64,000 bases of DNA from an uncultured Sphingomonadaceae bacterium. Lineage in GTDB: Bacteria; Pseudomonadota; Alphaproteobacteria; Sphingomonadales; Sphingomonadaceae. Position 1 is the stretch's first letter, and the number at the start of each line of letters is the position of its first letter. Under the pieces are notes generated by a model. It did not search any database. It worked only from the letters and a program-made list of their open reading frames with translations, and was not told the origin of the DNA. Made by a program: the position numbers and the translations under genes. Location of the stretch: the NCBI GenBank assembly GCA_947501695.1, contig CANMWO010000003.1, forward strand, positions 149,001-213,000. The letters run 5' to 3'. Shown here piece after piece: positions 26,373-35,035 of the stretch.

Positions 26373-27333
26373 CCCTAAGGCGACGGGCAGCGGAGATATT
26401 GTTGATCTCTGGTCTGCTGATCAAGAACTGCCATCCTGGTTTACCGAAGCGCTGGACGTGCCGCGTGAAGAAGCATTTGTCGAAGTGGACGGACATAAGG
26501 TCCATTATTTCCGCTGGGGCAAACGCGGCAATCCGCCGCTGCTGCTGACGCACGGTTTTCTGGCTCATGCACGCTGCTTTGCGTTTATCGCGCCCCTCCT
26601 CGCCGAGGAATATGACATCATCGTCTATGATCTGGCCGGCATGGGGGAAAGCGAGATCGGAACGGTATTTGAGGGAACCCAGCGCGCCGAAGACATGGTC
26701 GCACTGGCCGAGGCGCTTGACCTATTTTCCGGTCCGGTGAAACCAAAGATCATTGCCCACAGCTTTGGGTCGGGCGTCGCTTTGACCGCTATGGAATTGG
26801 CGGGAGACCGGTTTGGCGGCCTGATCATCTGTGACCTCATGATCATGCGGCCCGAAAAGCTCGCTGCCCATTTCAAGGGCGGAGGTGGGCCTCCGGGGTC
26901 TGGCAAGTCGGACCGGCCGACCAATGTCTATCCCGATTATGAAACGGCGCGTGGGCGTTTTGTCCTGGCGCCGCCACAGGATGTACAAACGCCTTTTCTG
27001 CTGGAATATATGGCTTATCACAGCATGCGCCGGGTTGAGGGCGGCTGGACCTGGAAATTCAACCCCAAGGTCTTTCATCGCAGTGAGAATGATCAGGAAA
27101 AATGGCGGCAGGCGCCGCAACGGATAGTTGATTTGCCCCACCGGCAGGCGGTTATCTATGGCGAAAATAGCAGGTTGTTCGATGCCGACAGCGCGGCCTA
27201 TTTGCACGAGTTGGGAGGCGCACATATTCCGATGATCGCAGTGCCCAAGGCAGAACATCATCTGATGCTCGACCAACCGCTTGCATTTGTGACGGCGCTG
27301 CGCTCTGTTCTAGCGCTATGGGATGTTCCATAA
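26365..27333 (+). CDS. Alpha/beta hydrolase
   Basis: A hydrolase of about 322 residues. The oxyanion segment LLLTHGFLAHARCF is near residue 65, the nucleophile elbow AHSFGSG near 135, an Asp in RLFDADSA near 275, and the His in KAEHHLML near 297. Likely reactions are ester or thioester hydrolysis or C-C cleavage, as in catabolic meta-cleavage hydrolases. I favour a TTG start at 26365, overlapping the RidA gene by 8 bp, with GAGG about 9 bases upstream; no closer ATG exists. It is followed by a nitrilase gene 19 bp downstream. Confidence 0.8.
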   Translation: MSDPKATGSGDIVDLWSADQELPSWFTEALDVPREEAFVEVDGHKVHYFRWGKRGNPPLLLTHGFLAHARCFAFIAPLLAEEYDIIVYDLAGMGESEIGTVFEGTQRAEDMVALAEALDLFSGPVKPKIIAHSFGSGVALTAMELAGDRFGGLIICDLMIMRPEKLAAHFKGGGGPPGSGKSDRPTNVYPDYETARGRFVLAPPQDVQTPFLLEYMAYHSMRRVEGGWTWKFNPKVFHRSENDQEKWRQAPQRIVDLPHRQAVIYGENSRLFDADSAAYLHELGGAHIPMIAVPKAEHHLMLDQPLAFVTALRSVLALWDVP

Positions 27334-27352
27334 GCCAGAAAGAGGATAGGTT

Positions 27353-28300
27353 GTGAGCAGCAAATCCAAAACGCGTATCGTTTCAGTGGTTCAGGCCGGA
27401 TCCGATCCATTCGATACACCGGCAACCCTGAGCAAATTTGCTGAGCTGTTATCGGGCGCCAAGGCGGAGAAGAGTGATCTAGCCGTTTTCCCGGAAGCCT
27501 TCGTTGGCGGTTATCCCAAAGGCGTGGATTTTGGGGTTCGGGTAGGATCGCGCGATGATGCAGGACGGGAATTATTCCGGCTCTATTCGGACAATGCCAT
27601 CGAATTGGGTTCACCCGAATTTGGTACATTGAGCGAGGCTGTCGCGGCCAATGATCTTGCCGTGGTGGTAGGTGTCATCGAACGGAAAGGCGCTACGCTC
27701 TATTGCTCAACCTTTAGCTTTGAACGGGACGGGTCGCTGCTCGGCGTGCACCGCAAGCTCGTTCCCACCGCGATGGAAAGACTGATCTGGGGCCAAGGCG
27801 ATGGCAGCGACTTACCCCTAATGGACAGCAGCGCCGGGCGGCTGGTTAGCGCGATCTGCTGGGAAAATTACATGCCGTTATTGCGCAGCTATTATTATGA
27901 TGCCCAGCCCGATTTCTACTGTGTCTCGACCGTAGATGACCGGCCGGTATGGCTGCCAACCATGCAGACCATCGCACTGGAAAGTCGCGCATTCGTGCTT
28001 TCTGCCTGCCAATATCTAGAGCGCGGAATGATCGGATTGGACAAGGGTCAATTTGATGCCGTTCAGGGCAATGATTCCGATACGGTCCTGATCAATGGCG
28101 GAAGCTGTATCATCGCACCATCAGGTGAAGTGATTGCCGGTCCGATTTTCGGAAAAGAGACTCTTCTGACCGCCGAAATCGATTTGGACGACCGGACGCG
28201 CGGCAAGTTCGATATGGACGTCGCCGGCCATTATGCGCGGCCGGATGTGTTTGAGCTAAAGGCGAGTATTGAGGCGCAGCGGAACGTGCGGGATGACTGA
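27353..28300 (+). CDS. Nitrilase-family carbon-nitrogen hydrolase
   Basis: A 315-residue member of the nitrilase branch of the C-N hydrolase superfamily. The catalytic triad is clear: Glu48 (FPEAF), Lys135 (HRKLVPT) and Cys169 (ICWENYMPL). The pattern CWENYMPLLR is that of true nitrilases, which convert organic nitriles to acids. GTG start with AGGATAGG upstream. It is the last gene of the run that begins with acyl-CoA dehydrogenase pair 1, so it could supply acids to that pathway or act separately. Confidence 0.9.
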   Translation: MSSKSKTRIVSVVQAGSDPFDTPATLSKFAELLSGAKAEKSDLAVFPEAFVGGYPKGVDFGVRVGSRDDAGRELFRLYSDNAIELGSPEFGTLSEAVAANDLAVVVGVIERKGATLYCSTFSFERDGSLLGVHRKLVPTAMERLIWGQGDGSDLPLMDSSAGRLVSAICWENYMPLLRSYYYDAQPDFYCVSTVDDRPVWLPTMQTIALESRAFVLSACQYLERGMIGLDKGQFDAVQGNDSDTVLINGGSCIIAPSGEVIAGPIFGKETLLTAEIDLDDRTRGKFDMDVAGHYARPDVFELKASIEAQRNVRDD

Positions 28301-28490
28301 CCCGTGATTCATAACGTCCGTTCAAATCTTCACTTGATAGAGAAGGCGTTCAATCTGATCGCTGGATGAATAACCGCTTCTTTTCGCGACATATTGATAC
28401 AATAAACCCGAAATCTGACAAATCTCTGAGACCGGTTTGCGTCATACCTGTTTCTGACGCCGCAGTTGGCGCCGCGTAGAAGAGGAGTTT

Positions 28491-28904
28491 ATGATGAAAA
28501 AGATTCTGATGATATTGGCTGCATCAACAATGGTCGCATCGCCGATGGTTACCACACAGGCACAGGCTGCAACGCATAAGACGGTCAAGAAAACTGTAAC
28601 CAATAAGCAAGGCAAGCGCGTTGTTACCAAGACAACAACGGTGAAAAATGGTGCGGTGAGGAATGTTTCCAAGACGCGCTATTCAAAAACCAGTTACGTT
28701 CCTACCCAGAAACAGTGGGCGAAGGGACAGCGCTTTAATAGCCGTCACGCCGTAAACTATCGGGTCATCAACAATCCCCGGGCCTATCGCTTATCGAACG
28801 CCCCTCGCGGTTATCGCTGGGTCCGGTTAGGAAATGACGCTGTTCTGGTTGGTATTACCAGTGGAATTATCGGCGCTGTGATCGGCAACGCAATATCCCG
28901 TTAA
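28491..28904 (+). CDS. RcnB-family periplasmic protein
   Basis: A 137-residue exported protein. The signal peptide spans about residues 1-26 (ending AQAQA). A lysine/threonine-rich segment with repeated KTV/VTK motifs follows, then the RcnB-like C-terminal region with YRLSNAPRGYRWVRLGNDAVLVGI. RcnB proteins are periplasmic; the E. coli member affects nickel/cobalt efflux, while the role of the many sphingomonad homologues is unclear. GAGGAG is just upstream of two consecutive ATG codons. It is monocistronic, with a 190-bp leader and a bidirectional terminator downstream. Confidence 0.82.
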   Translation: MMKKILMILAASTMVASPMVTTQAQAATHKTVKKTVTNKQGKRVVTKTTTVKNGAVRNVSKTRYSKTSYVPTQKQWAKGQRFNSRHAVNYRVINNPRAYRLSNAPRGYRWVRLGNDAVLVGITSGIIGAVIGNAISR

Positions 28905-28927
28905 AACGGATGGCATAGGGTCAAGCT

Positions 28928-28957
28928 AAAGCCCCCCGGCGAAAGTCAGGGGGCTTT
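28928..28957. terminator. Bidirectional intrinsic terminator
   Basis: AAAGCCCCC and GGGGGCTTT form a perfect 9-bp stem with a 12-nt loop, flanked by A and T residues on either side. It lies between the convergent RcnB-like and SDR genes and suits termination in both directions. Confidence 0.8.
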
Positions 28958-28974
28958 ACTTATGTTGCCTGAAA

Positions 28975-29760
28975 TCAAGCATTCTTGACCGTCAGTCCCC
29001 CGTCCACCGGAATGACTGCTCCGGTCAGAAAACTGGCCGCCGGTAGGACGCAGGACAGGGTCATATGAGCCACTTCTTCCGGTATGGCATAGCGGCGCAG
29101 CGGCACGCGGCGTTTGGCGTAGATGGTCTTATGCTCTTCGGAAATCGCATCGGTGATACCGGTACGAATTGGTCCGGGGCAGATGCAGTTGACGGTGATG
29201 CCTTCGCGGCCAAGATCAACCGCGAGGCCTTTTGTCAGGCCAATAACGCCATGTTTGGCCGCGACATAGGGGCTGTTGCCCGGCGATGCGCCCAAGCCTT
29301 CGGTTGATGCGATATTGACTATGCGAGGGTGCTTGGCCTCTCTCAAATACGGCAAGGTTGCACGGATCATCCGTTGATGCGCGGCGAGCATGACCGACAG
29401 AGTCGGTTCCCAACTGTCCTCGTAGCTGTCCTCTGCAATATCTGCAGGAATCGCAAAGCCAGCATTGTTCACAAGAATATCGATACCACTCAGCGCTTGG
29501 GCAATATCGGCGACAACCGCTTTGATGATGTCCGGGTTGCTGACATCCAGCGACCAGGCCTCTGCTGAGCCTTGATAACCGGCATCGGCTATTTCCTGAA
29601 CGACAGCATCGCAAGCAGCCTGATCAAGATCGGTAACCGCAACCTGCGCGCCTTCCGAAGCGAACAGGTGAGCGGTAGCCCGGCCCATACCGCTAGCCGC
29701 ACCGGTGACAATGGCTTTCTTGCCAGCGATGGAACGGCTCAGCGGTTGATAGGGTAGCAT
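28975..29760 (-). CDS. Short-chain dehydrogenase/reductase (SDR)
   Basis: A 261-residue classical SDR with TGAASGMG at about residues 19-26, an acidic residue after beta-2 (VTDLDQ) suggesting NAD preference, NNAG near 97, and the catalytic Ser and Tyr-x3-Lys in NIASTEG and YVAAKHG near 150-170. It lies 2 bp downstream of the nitronate monooxygenase-like gene, so the two are co-transcribed. Likely role: oxidation of a hydroxy or hydroxyacyl intermediate. Confidence 0.88.
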   Translation of the reverse strand: MLPYQPLSRSIAGKKAIVTGAASGMGRATAHLFASEGAQVAVTDLDQAACDAVVQEIADAGYQGSAEAWSLDVSNPDIIKAVVADIAQALSGIDILVNNAGFAIPADIAEDSYEDSWEPTLSVMLAAHQRMIRATLPYLREAKHPRIVNIASTEGLGASPGNSPYVAAKHGVIGLTKGLAVDLGREGITVNCICPGPIRTGITDAISEEHKTIYAKRRVPLRRYAIPEEVAHMTLSCVLPAASFLTGAVIPVDGGLTVKNA

Positions 29761-29762
29761 GA

Positions 29763-30740
29763 TTAGGCGGCCTGAAGGCCTTTGAGGCGCCCGTTGATAA
29801 TCTCTTCGGCGTCATTCATGATGCCGTCGATCAATTCCTTACAGGTTGGAATATCATTGATCAGGCCTGCAACCATGCCGCAGCTCCATGCGCCTACATC
29901 CATGTCACCTTCCAGCATGATCTTTGGATAGACACCGGCAACCTGTTCGATAACATCTGTAAATTGCAGGTCCGCGCCTTTTTCCTTTTCGATTTCAAGC
30001 AGTTTCTCTACTGCGGGATTGGTCAGCACGCGTTCGGTATTGCGCAGGGGGCGCATGACGAGACGGGTGTCGAGTTCGCTTGCCGCGACAATCGCGTCTT
30101 TGACATTTTGATGGACGGGAGCTTCCTTTGTGGCAATGAAACGCGTGCCCATGTTCATGCCTTCTGCGCCCATGGCGAGTGATGCGACGAGCGAGCGCGC
30201 ATCTGCCTGACCGCCGGAAGAGACGAACGGAATATCCAGTTCATCGGCAGCGCGCGGCAACAGGATCATGTTTGGAATATCGTCTTCACCGGGATGGCCA
30301 CCACATTCAAACCCATCGACCGAAACCGCGTCGCAGCCAATTTTCTGTGCTTTTAATGCATGGCGCACGGCGGTGCATTTATGGATCACTTTGATGCCAG
30401 CACCTTGTAATGCGGGAAGCACTTGCTGGGGATTGTTGCCCGCCGTCTCTACGACTTTGACGCCGCCGTCGATAATCGCCTTGACCATGCCCTCATAGTC
30501 AGGGGAATTGACCACCGGCAGGAAGGTCAGGTTTACACCAAAAGGCTTGTCGGTCATGTCGTTACACTTGGCAATTTCATTGGCCAGCGCTTCAGCCGAG
30601 GGTTGGGTGAGCGCGGTGATAATCCCCAGGCCACCCGCATTGGAAACGGCCGCTGCCAGTTCCGCAAATCCCACATAGTGCATGCCACCTTGAATGATCG
30701 GATGCTGGATGCCGAAAAGCTCTGTGATGCGTGTTTTCAT
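29763..30740 (-). CDS. Nitronate monooxygenase / enoyl-reductase-like flavoprotein
   Basis: A 325-residue FMN TIM-barrel protein of the 2-nitropropane dioxygenase family. It shows the N-terminal pattern HPIIQGGMHYVGFAELAAAV, the GGLGIITA segment, and GFECGGHPGE around residue 145 with the conserved His. The family includes nitronate monooxygenases, FabK-like enoyl reductases, and reductases found in steroid degradation clusters. In this neighbourhood a CoA-ester or steroid-like substrate is more likely than a nitronate (inference). A perfect TTAATCG palindrome lies about 60 bp upstream of the start. Confidence 0.85.
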   Translation of the reverse strand: MKTRITELFGIQHPIIQGGMHYVGFAELAAAVSNAGGLGIITALTQPSAEALANEIAKCNDMTDKPFGVNLTFLPVVNSPDYEGMVKAIIDGGVKVVETAGNNPQQVLPALQGAGIKVIHKCTAVRHALKAQKIGCDAVSVDGFECGGHPGEDDIPNMILLPRAADELDIPFVSSGGQADARSLVASLAMGAEGMNMGTRFIATKEAPVHQNVKDAIVAASELDTRLVMRPLRNTERVLTNPAVEKLLEIEKEKGADLQFTDVIEQVAGVYPKIMLEGDMDVGAWSCGMVAGLINDIPTCKELIDGIMNDAEEIINGRLKGLQAA

Positions 30741-30800
30741 GGGATTGGTCCTCTTGTATTGGAGTGATTGGAGACGTTAGGTCAGATATCGAGAATCGGT

Positions 30801-30816
30801 TTAATCGCGCGATTAA
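30801..30816. promoter_or_regulatory. TTAATCG palindrome, site 2 (flavoprotein-SDR operon)
   Basis: TTAATCGCGCGATTAA is a perfect 16-bp palindrome about 60 bp upstream of the start of the nitronate monooxygenase-like gene; it overlaps the 3' end of the acyl-CoA dehydrogenase gene upstream. It fits the same TTAA-N2-G-N2-C-N2-TTAA pattern as three other sites in the catabolic region. Confidence 0.6.
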
Positions 30817-31838
30817 CTAGCAATCCAGGCGCCGGTTGTCACGCCTTTCCAAATCTGGTCTGGTGACGTTACGGCAAGCTCTGCGCCCAGCAACTTCGAC
30901 CAATGATGCTCATTGCCCAATGTGTCGCGCCATGCCCACAGGCGGCGGGTATAATGGTGGAGATCATATTCCTGCGTATAGCCCATTGCGCCATGCACTT
31001 GGTGGAAAGGTACGGTGACGGCTTCGACGCTGTGACCAATTTGGACTTTCGCGACGACAGCTTCATGCCACGCTTTTTCCGGATCATCGGCATTTTGCGC
31101 GAGAACGCTGGCCGCCTGTGTCGCGGCCATGGTCGCGGCGGCGCTTTCGGATGCGGCGACTGCCAGTTGATGCTGGATCGCTTGAAATTTGGATAGCGGG
31201 CGGCCAAATTGTTCGCGGTCGGACACATAGGCAATGGATAGGTTTAGCGCGGCTTCGATCGCGGCGGCCATTTGCACGGCCCTTACCGTCAGGATCAGTG
31301 CCTCGACGGCGCGCCGCGACAAGTTGGTTGCGGCGCTGGCAACCGGTGTCGCATTGGAAAAATCTAACCGGTTATCGGCATCAGGCGATAGTGCTTGCGC
31401 GTCTCCCGTCGTTGTATCGGCGGTCTTATAGAGGGCAATCTCATTCTGGCCTGAATCATAGATCGCCACATGATCCGCGACGCTGGCAAATGGGACGCTG
31501 GCTGACTGGCCGTCCAAAAGCGCAAAACTCGATGCGCCATCGGGAATCGCAATTCCTGCGTGATCGAGCAGCCAGTTGGCGATTAATGTCTCCGCGAAAG
31601 GAACCGGAGAGGCTGCCTCCGCCGATACCCAGACGGCCCCGAAGACTTCATCATAATCAGCGCCAAAGCCGCCATTATCTTCGCTCACCCAAGCCAGCGG
31701 CAGACCGTTTTCGGCGAGTGCGTTCCACAATCCTTGCGGATATTGTCCGGCTTCTGCTTCATGCGGCACTTCGCGTCCGCAAAGGTCTGTGTAAATTTTC
31801 GCAGCCGTTTCGGCGACCATGCCTTCCGTATTGATCAT
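30813..31838 (-). CDS. Acyl-CoA dehydrogenase, pair 2 second subunit
   Basis: A 341-residue acyl-CoA dehydrogenase with a short, divergent middle domain (residues 110-170) and a recognisable C-terminal helical domain (REQFGRPLSKFQAIQHQLA, then HQVHGAMGYTQEYDLHHYTRRLW). It starts within the last base of the upstream dehydrogenase gene (1-bp overlap), so translation is coupled and the two proteins very likely form one heteromeric enzyme, as in steroid-type acyl-CoA dehydrogenases. The substrate is unknown. Confidence 0.88.
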   Translation of the reverse strand: MINTEGMVAETAAKIYTDLCGREVPHEAEAGQYPQGLWNALAENGLPLAWVSEDNGGFGADYDEVFGAVWVSAEAASPVPFAETLIANWLLDHAGIAIPDGASSFALLDGQSASVPFASVADHVAIYDSGQNEIALYKTADTTTGDAQALSPDADNRLDFSNATPVASAATNLSRRAVEALILTVRAVQMAAAIEAALNLSIAYVSDREQFGRPLSKFQAIQHQLAVAASESAAATMAATQAASVLAQNADDPEKAWHEAVVAKVQIGHSVEAVTVPFHQVHGAMGYTQEYDLHHYTRRLWAWRDTLGNEHHWSKLLGAELAVTSPDQIWKGVTTGAWIAS

Positions 31839-32992
31839 TAGCGTAGCCCCAACTGGCGCGCGGTAATGCCGCGCATGACTTCGGTTGTGCCGCCGCGTAA
31901 CGTGTTGGGCGGCGATCGCAATATCCCGATATTGAGGATGCGCCGCATCTCATCGCTCAACTCTTCGGCCGGCAGATCGTTTAGCAAAGCCCGCACTTGC
32001 AGGGTCAGGTCATTTTCCAGACGGTTACCGAGGTCCTTGACCAAGGCGGCTTCTGTCTCTGGCGACACGCCCTGATGGAGCAGATTGGCAATGCCCCAAG
32101 ACATGCCGCGTAAGGTGCGCAAATTGGCAATCAGCTTGCCAAGGCGGCCATGGGAATCGGACCCCAACTTACCCTTCAATTGATGCAGTGCCGTTTCCAG
32201 GGTGATGTAGCTCGACAGAAACCGCTCGGGCCCGGAGCGTTCCATAGCCAGCTCTCCCGTCACCTGTTTCCAGCCGCCGCCTTCTTCACCAAGCAGGCAA
32301 TCATCCGGCACAATCACATCTTCAAAATAGACCTCGTTAAAATGCGCATCACCGGACAGATCGGTAATCGGCTTTATGGTCACACCAGGCAGGCTGAGAT
32401 CAATCATGATCTGGGAAAGGCCGACATGCCGGTTGCGGCCATCGGCCGGGGATGTGCGTAGAATCGCAACCATATAATGCGAAATATGCGCGCCGGACGA
32501 CCAGACTTTCTGACCATTGACCTTCCAGCCACCTTCCACTTTCTCCGCGTTGGTTTTGACATTGGCGAGGTCTGAACCGGCTCCGGGTTCCGAAAGGCCA
32601 ATAGCGAAATAGCATTCGCCCGCCGCGATACGCGGCAATATGTCGAGCTTCTGTTCTTCGGTCCCATGTTCGACCAGCATCGGTGCATGCTGACGGTCGG
32701 CAATCCAATGCGCGCCAACCGGAGCCCCCGCACGCAGGGTTTCCTCGGTCACGATATAGCGCTCCAGGGCGGTCTTGTCGTGGCCGCCATATTGGCTAGA
32801 CCAGGTCAGTCCAATCCATCCACGCTTGCCCATTTTCTTGGAAAAATCGGTATCGGAAGACGCCATCCAGCATTCTGGTTCGGGACGAAAATTACCGGCC
32901 TCTCGCTCTTCTTTCAAGAAAACCTGCAATTCGGCGCGCAATTCTTCAAGCGCCGGATCAGGCTGGACTACGGGGAAATTGAAACGCTGCAT
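31838..32992 (-). CDS. Acyl-CoA dehydrogenase, pair 2 first subunit
   Basis: A 384-residue acyl-CoA dehydrogenase with a well-conserved FAD domain: FAIGLSEPGAGSDLANVKTN near 135 and VNGQKVWSSGAHISHYM near 165. GELAMERSG near 245 offers the candidate catalytic Glu, and the C-terminus RGGTTEVMRGITARQLGL matches FadE proteins of polycyclic/steroid catabolism. It is the more typical partner of the pair; the smaller, divergent subunit overlaps its stop codon. The alkylsulfatase-like gene lies 24 bp upstream on the same strand. Confidence 0.9.
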   Translation of the reverse strand: MQRFNFPVVQPDPALEELRAELQVFLKEEREAGNFRPEPECWMASSDTDFSKKMGKRGWIGLTWSSQYGGHDKTALERYIVTEETLRAGAPVGAHWIADRQHAPMLVEHGTEEQKLDILPRIAAGECYFAIGLSEPGAGSDLANVKTNAEKVEGGWKVNGQKVWSSGAHISHYMVAILRTSPADGRNRHVGLSQIMIDLSLPGVTIKPITDLSGDAHFNEVYFEDVIVPDDCLLGEEGGGWKQVTGELAMERSGPERFLSSYITLETALHQLKGKLGSDSHGRLGKLIANLRTLRGMSWGIANLLHQGVSPETEAALVKDLGNRLENDLTLQVRALLNDLPAEELSDEMRRILNIGILRSPPNTLRGGTTEVMRGITARQLGLR

Positions 32993-33016
32993 CTAAAAAT
33001 GCCTCTGGGTTAAAAT

Positions 33017-35020
33017 TCAGGGTGTTACGATATTAAACTGTGCATCGACCGGATCAAGCGCACCGAACATCGCCGCCATCAGGCCGACATTGCCTAGCAC
33101 CCGCATGTTGCCGGACACAATAAGGTCACGCGGCGTGACTTCCCGCATCAGGACTCGCGTGAAATCGGCGCGGCTGACGGTGATTTGTGCAATCGAACGA
33201 TCATTGGTCCCGGTACGCGGGAACATGACGCTTTTGCCCAGATCGACATTTACAGCCTCACCGCGATCAGGGAAGGTGAACTGAATGATGCCGCCAGCAT
33301 TGCTCATCCGCGCCGGATTAAAACGCGCCGCTAAGGCATCGAAAAGGTCGACCGCCGGAATACTGTTCAACACCCGCGCATTATTGGTTGCTATGGCTTC
33401 GCCTTTGTCATTTCCTTCGCGCAGTTCCTTGGCGCCAGACAGATAGATGTTGCGCCATGTGCCTGCCTCGGCCTGAAAACCGAGCTGCTCATAAGTCGAT
33501 GCCAGCCATTTTTTTGCCGCATCATTGGTGGGATCGGCAAAGACGATATGGTTGAAGACAGTGGCTGCCCAGCGGTAATCGCCGGTTGCAAAAGCGCGTT
33601 CACCAACCGACAGGGCCTTGGGAGCACCACCCATGGCCGCGACATATTTGCGTGAAGCTTCTACTGGCGGCAATTCATGATAATGGGCCGGAACCCCGTC
33701 CCACCAGCCGAAATAGCGTTGGTAGACCGCCTTGCTGTTGTGATTGAGCGTGCCATAATAATCGCGGACACCGAAATCAGTCGCGGCAAAATCCGGCTCA
33801 CCAATATTCTCTGCAATTTCATGCATGGTCGCGCCCTGATTGGCCTGACGCAATGTCTGGTCATGGACATAGCGATATAGCCCGCGCTGGTTTTTCAGCG
33901 CCGTCTGCACATTCTCGCTGCCCCATGTTGGCCAGTGATGACTAGCGAGCATCACATCTGATTTCTCGCCATATTTGGCGAGCATCGCGTCAATGACCTT
34001 GCTCCATTTCAACGTATCCCGCACCAGCGCGCCGCGCGGGGTCAGGACATTGTGGAAATTGCGGGTGACGACTTCGGCAGTGTGGAGCGCCTTGAAATCC
34101 GGCAGGTAAAAGATTAATTCTGCCGGTGCTTCTGTTTCACCCGCATCCATGAATTCAAAATTGATACCATCAATAGTCAGGGTTTCGCCCTCTTTGCTGA
34201 TGGTCTTGGTTGGCGGCAATAGCGCCAAATCGCCCTTGGACAAATATTGGCCAAGACCAGTGCCGACATGACCGGTTTCTCCGGCGGGCAAATTTGTACC
34301 AAATTGAAATTGGACCCGGCGGTTCATAGCGGTTCCAGCCAGGACATTCTCGCCAATAGATTCACGCAAGAAGCCATGAGGTGCGATGATTTGCACCTTG
34401 CCATATTGTAATTCTTGCGGAGAGATAACACCGCTCACGCCACCGAAATGATCGCCATGGCTATGGGTGAAAATCACCGCCTGCACCGGGCGTGGGCCCA
34501 GCGTTTCATTGGCTAGTGCCAAGGCCGCTTTGGCTGGCGCAGGCGTGGTGAGCGGATCGATGACTATCCAGCCTGTCTTGCCGGCGATCAGCGTCATTTG
34601 TGCCAAATCATAGCCGCGCAGCTGGTAAATGCCTTCCTGTACCTTGAACAATCCGTGGATGCTATTGAGCTTACCTTGCCGCCAGAGCGACGGGTTTACG
34701 GTATCGGGAGCTGCGTCTTTGACAAAATCAAACTGTCCGACCTCCCAAGCGACCGAACCGTCTTCGTTGAGGATTTGCGGGTCTTCAATCTTGGCCAGAA
34801 AACCGCGATTGGCGTTGTCGAAATCCGTCTGGTCGGCAATCGGCAGGCGTGCGGCAACTCTCGCGTTAGCGGCCTTGGTGGATGCTGTCGCTACGCCTTC
34901 TGGTGGCGTGTTGGCGGGTGGAGTGTTGGCTGGCGGAGCGGTGGTTTGTGGTTGGCCAGCGGCCATCAACAAGGGAGCAGCTGCCAGGAGCGCAGTCGTT
35001 AGATATCCGGTTTTCGTCAT
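33017..35020 (-). CDS. Metallo-beta-lactamase-fold alkyl sulfatase-like hydrolase
   Basis: About 667 residues with a signal peptide (ends near LLMAAG), a Pro/Thr-rich linker with two PPANT repeats, an MBL domain with the zinc motif THSHGDHFGG near residue 187, the alkylsulfatase dimerisation region, and a C-terminal SCP2-like domain. This is the SdsA1/Bds1 architecture, which hydrolyses primary alkyl sulfates outside the cytoplasm. In this cluster it could desulfate a sulfated alkyl or sterol-like substrate before CoA activation (inference). I chose the ATG at 35020; a GTG two codons earlier is possible. An enoyl-CoA hydratase gene lies 15 bp upstream. Confidence 0.88.
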   Translation of the reverse strand: MTKTGYLTTALLAAAPLLMAAGQPQTTAPPANTPPANTPPEGVATASTKAANARVAARLPIADQTDFDNANRGFLAKIEDPQILNEDGSVAWEVGQFDFVKDAAPDTVNPSLWRQGKLNSIHGLFKVQEGIYQLRGYDLAQMTLIAGKTGWIVIDPLTTPAPAKAALALANETLGPRPVQAVIFTHSHGDHFGGVSGVISPQELQYGKVQIIAPHGFLRESIGENVLAGTAMNRRVQFQFGTNLPAGETGHVGTGLGQYLSKGDLALLPPTKTISKEGETLTIDGINFEFMDAGETEAPAELIFYLPDFKALHTAEVVTRNFHNVLTPRGALVRDTLKWSKVIDAMLAKYGEKSDVMLASHHWPTWGSENVQTALKNQRGLYRYVHDQTLRQANQGATMHEIAENIGEPDFAATDFGVRDYYGTLNHNSKAVYQRYFGWWDGVPAHYHELPPVEASRKYVAAMGGAPKALSVGERAFATGDYRWAATVFNHIVFADPTNDAAKKWLASTYEQLGFQAEAGTWRNIYLSGAKELREGNDKGEAIATNNARVLNSIPAVDLFDALAARFNPARMSNAGGIIQFTFPDRGEAVNVDLGKSVMFPRTGTNDRSIAQITVSRADFTRVLMREVTPRDLIVSGNMRVLGNVGLMAAMFGALDPVDAQFNIVTP

Positions 35021-35035
35021 GATCACTGCTTTCTC

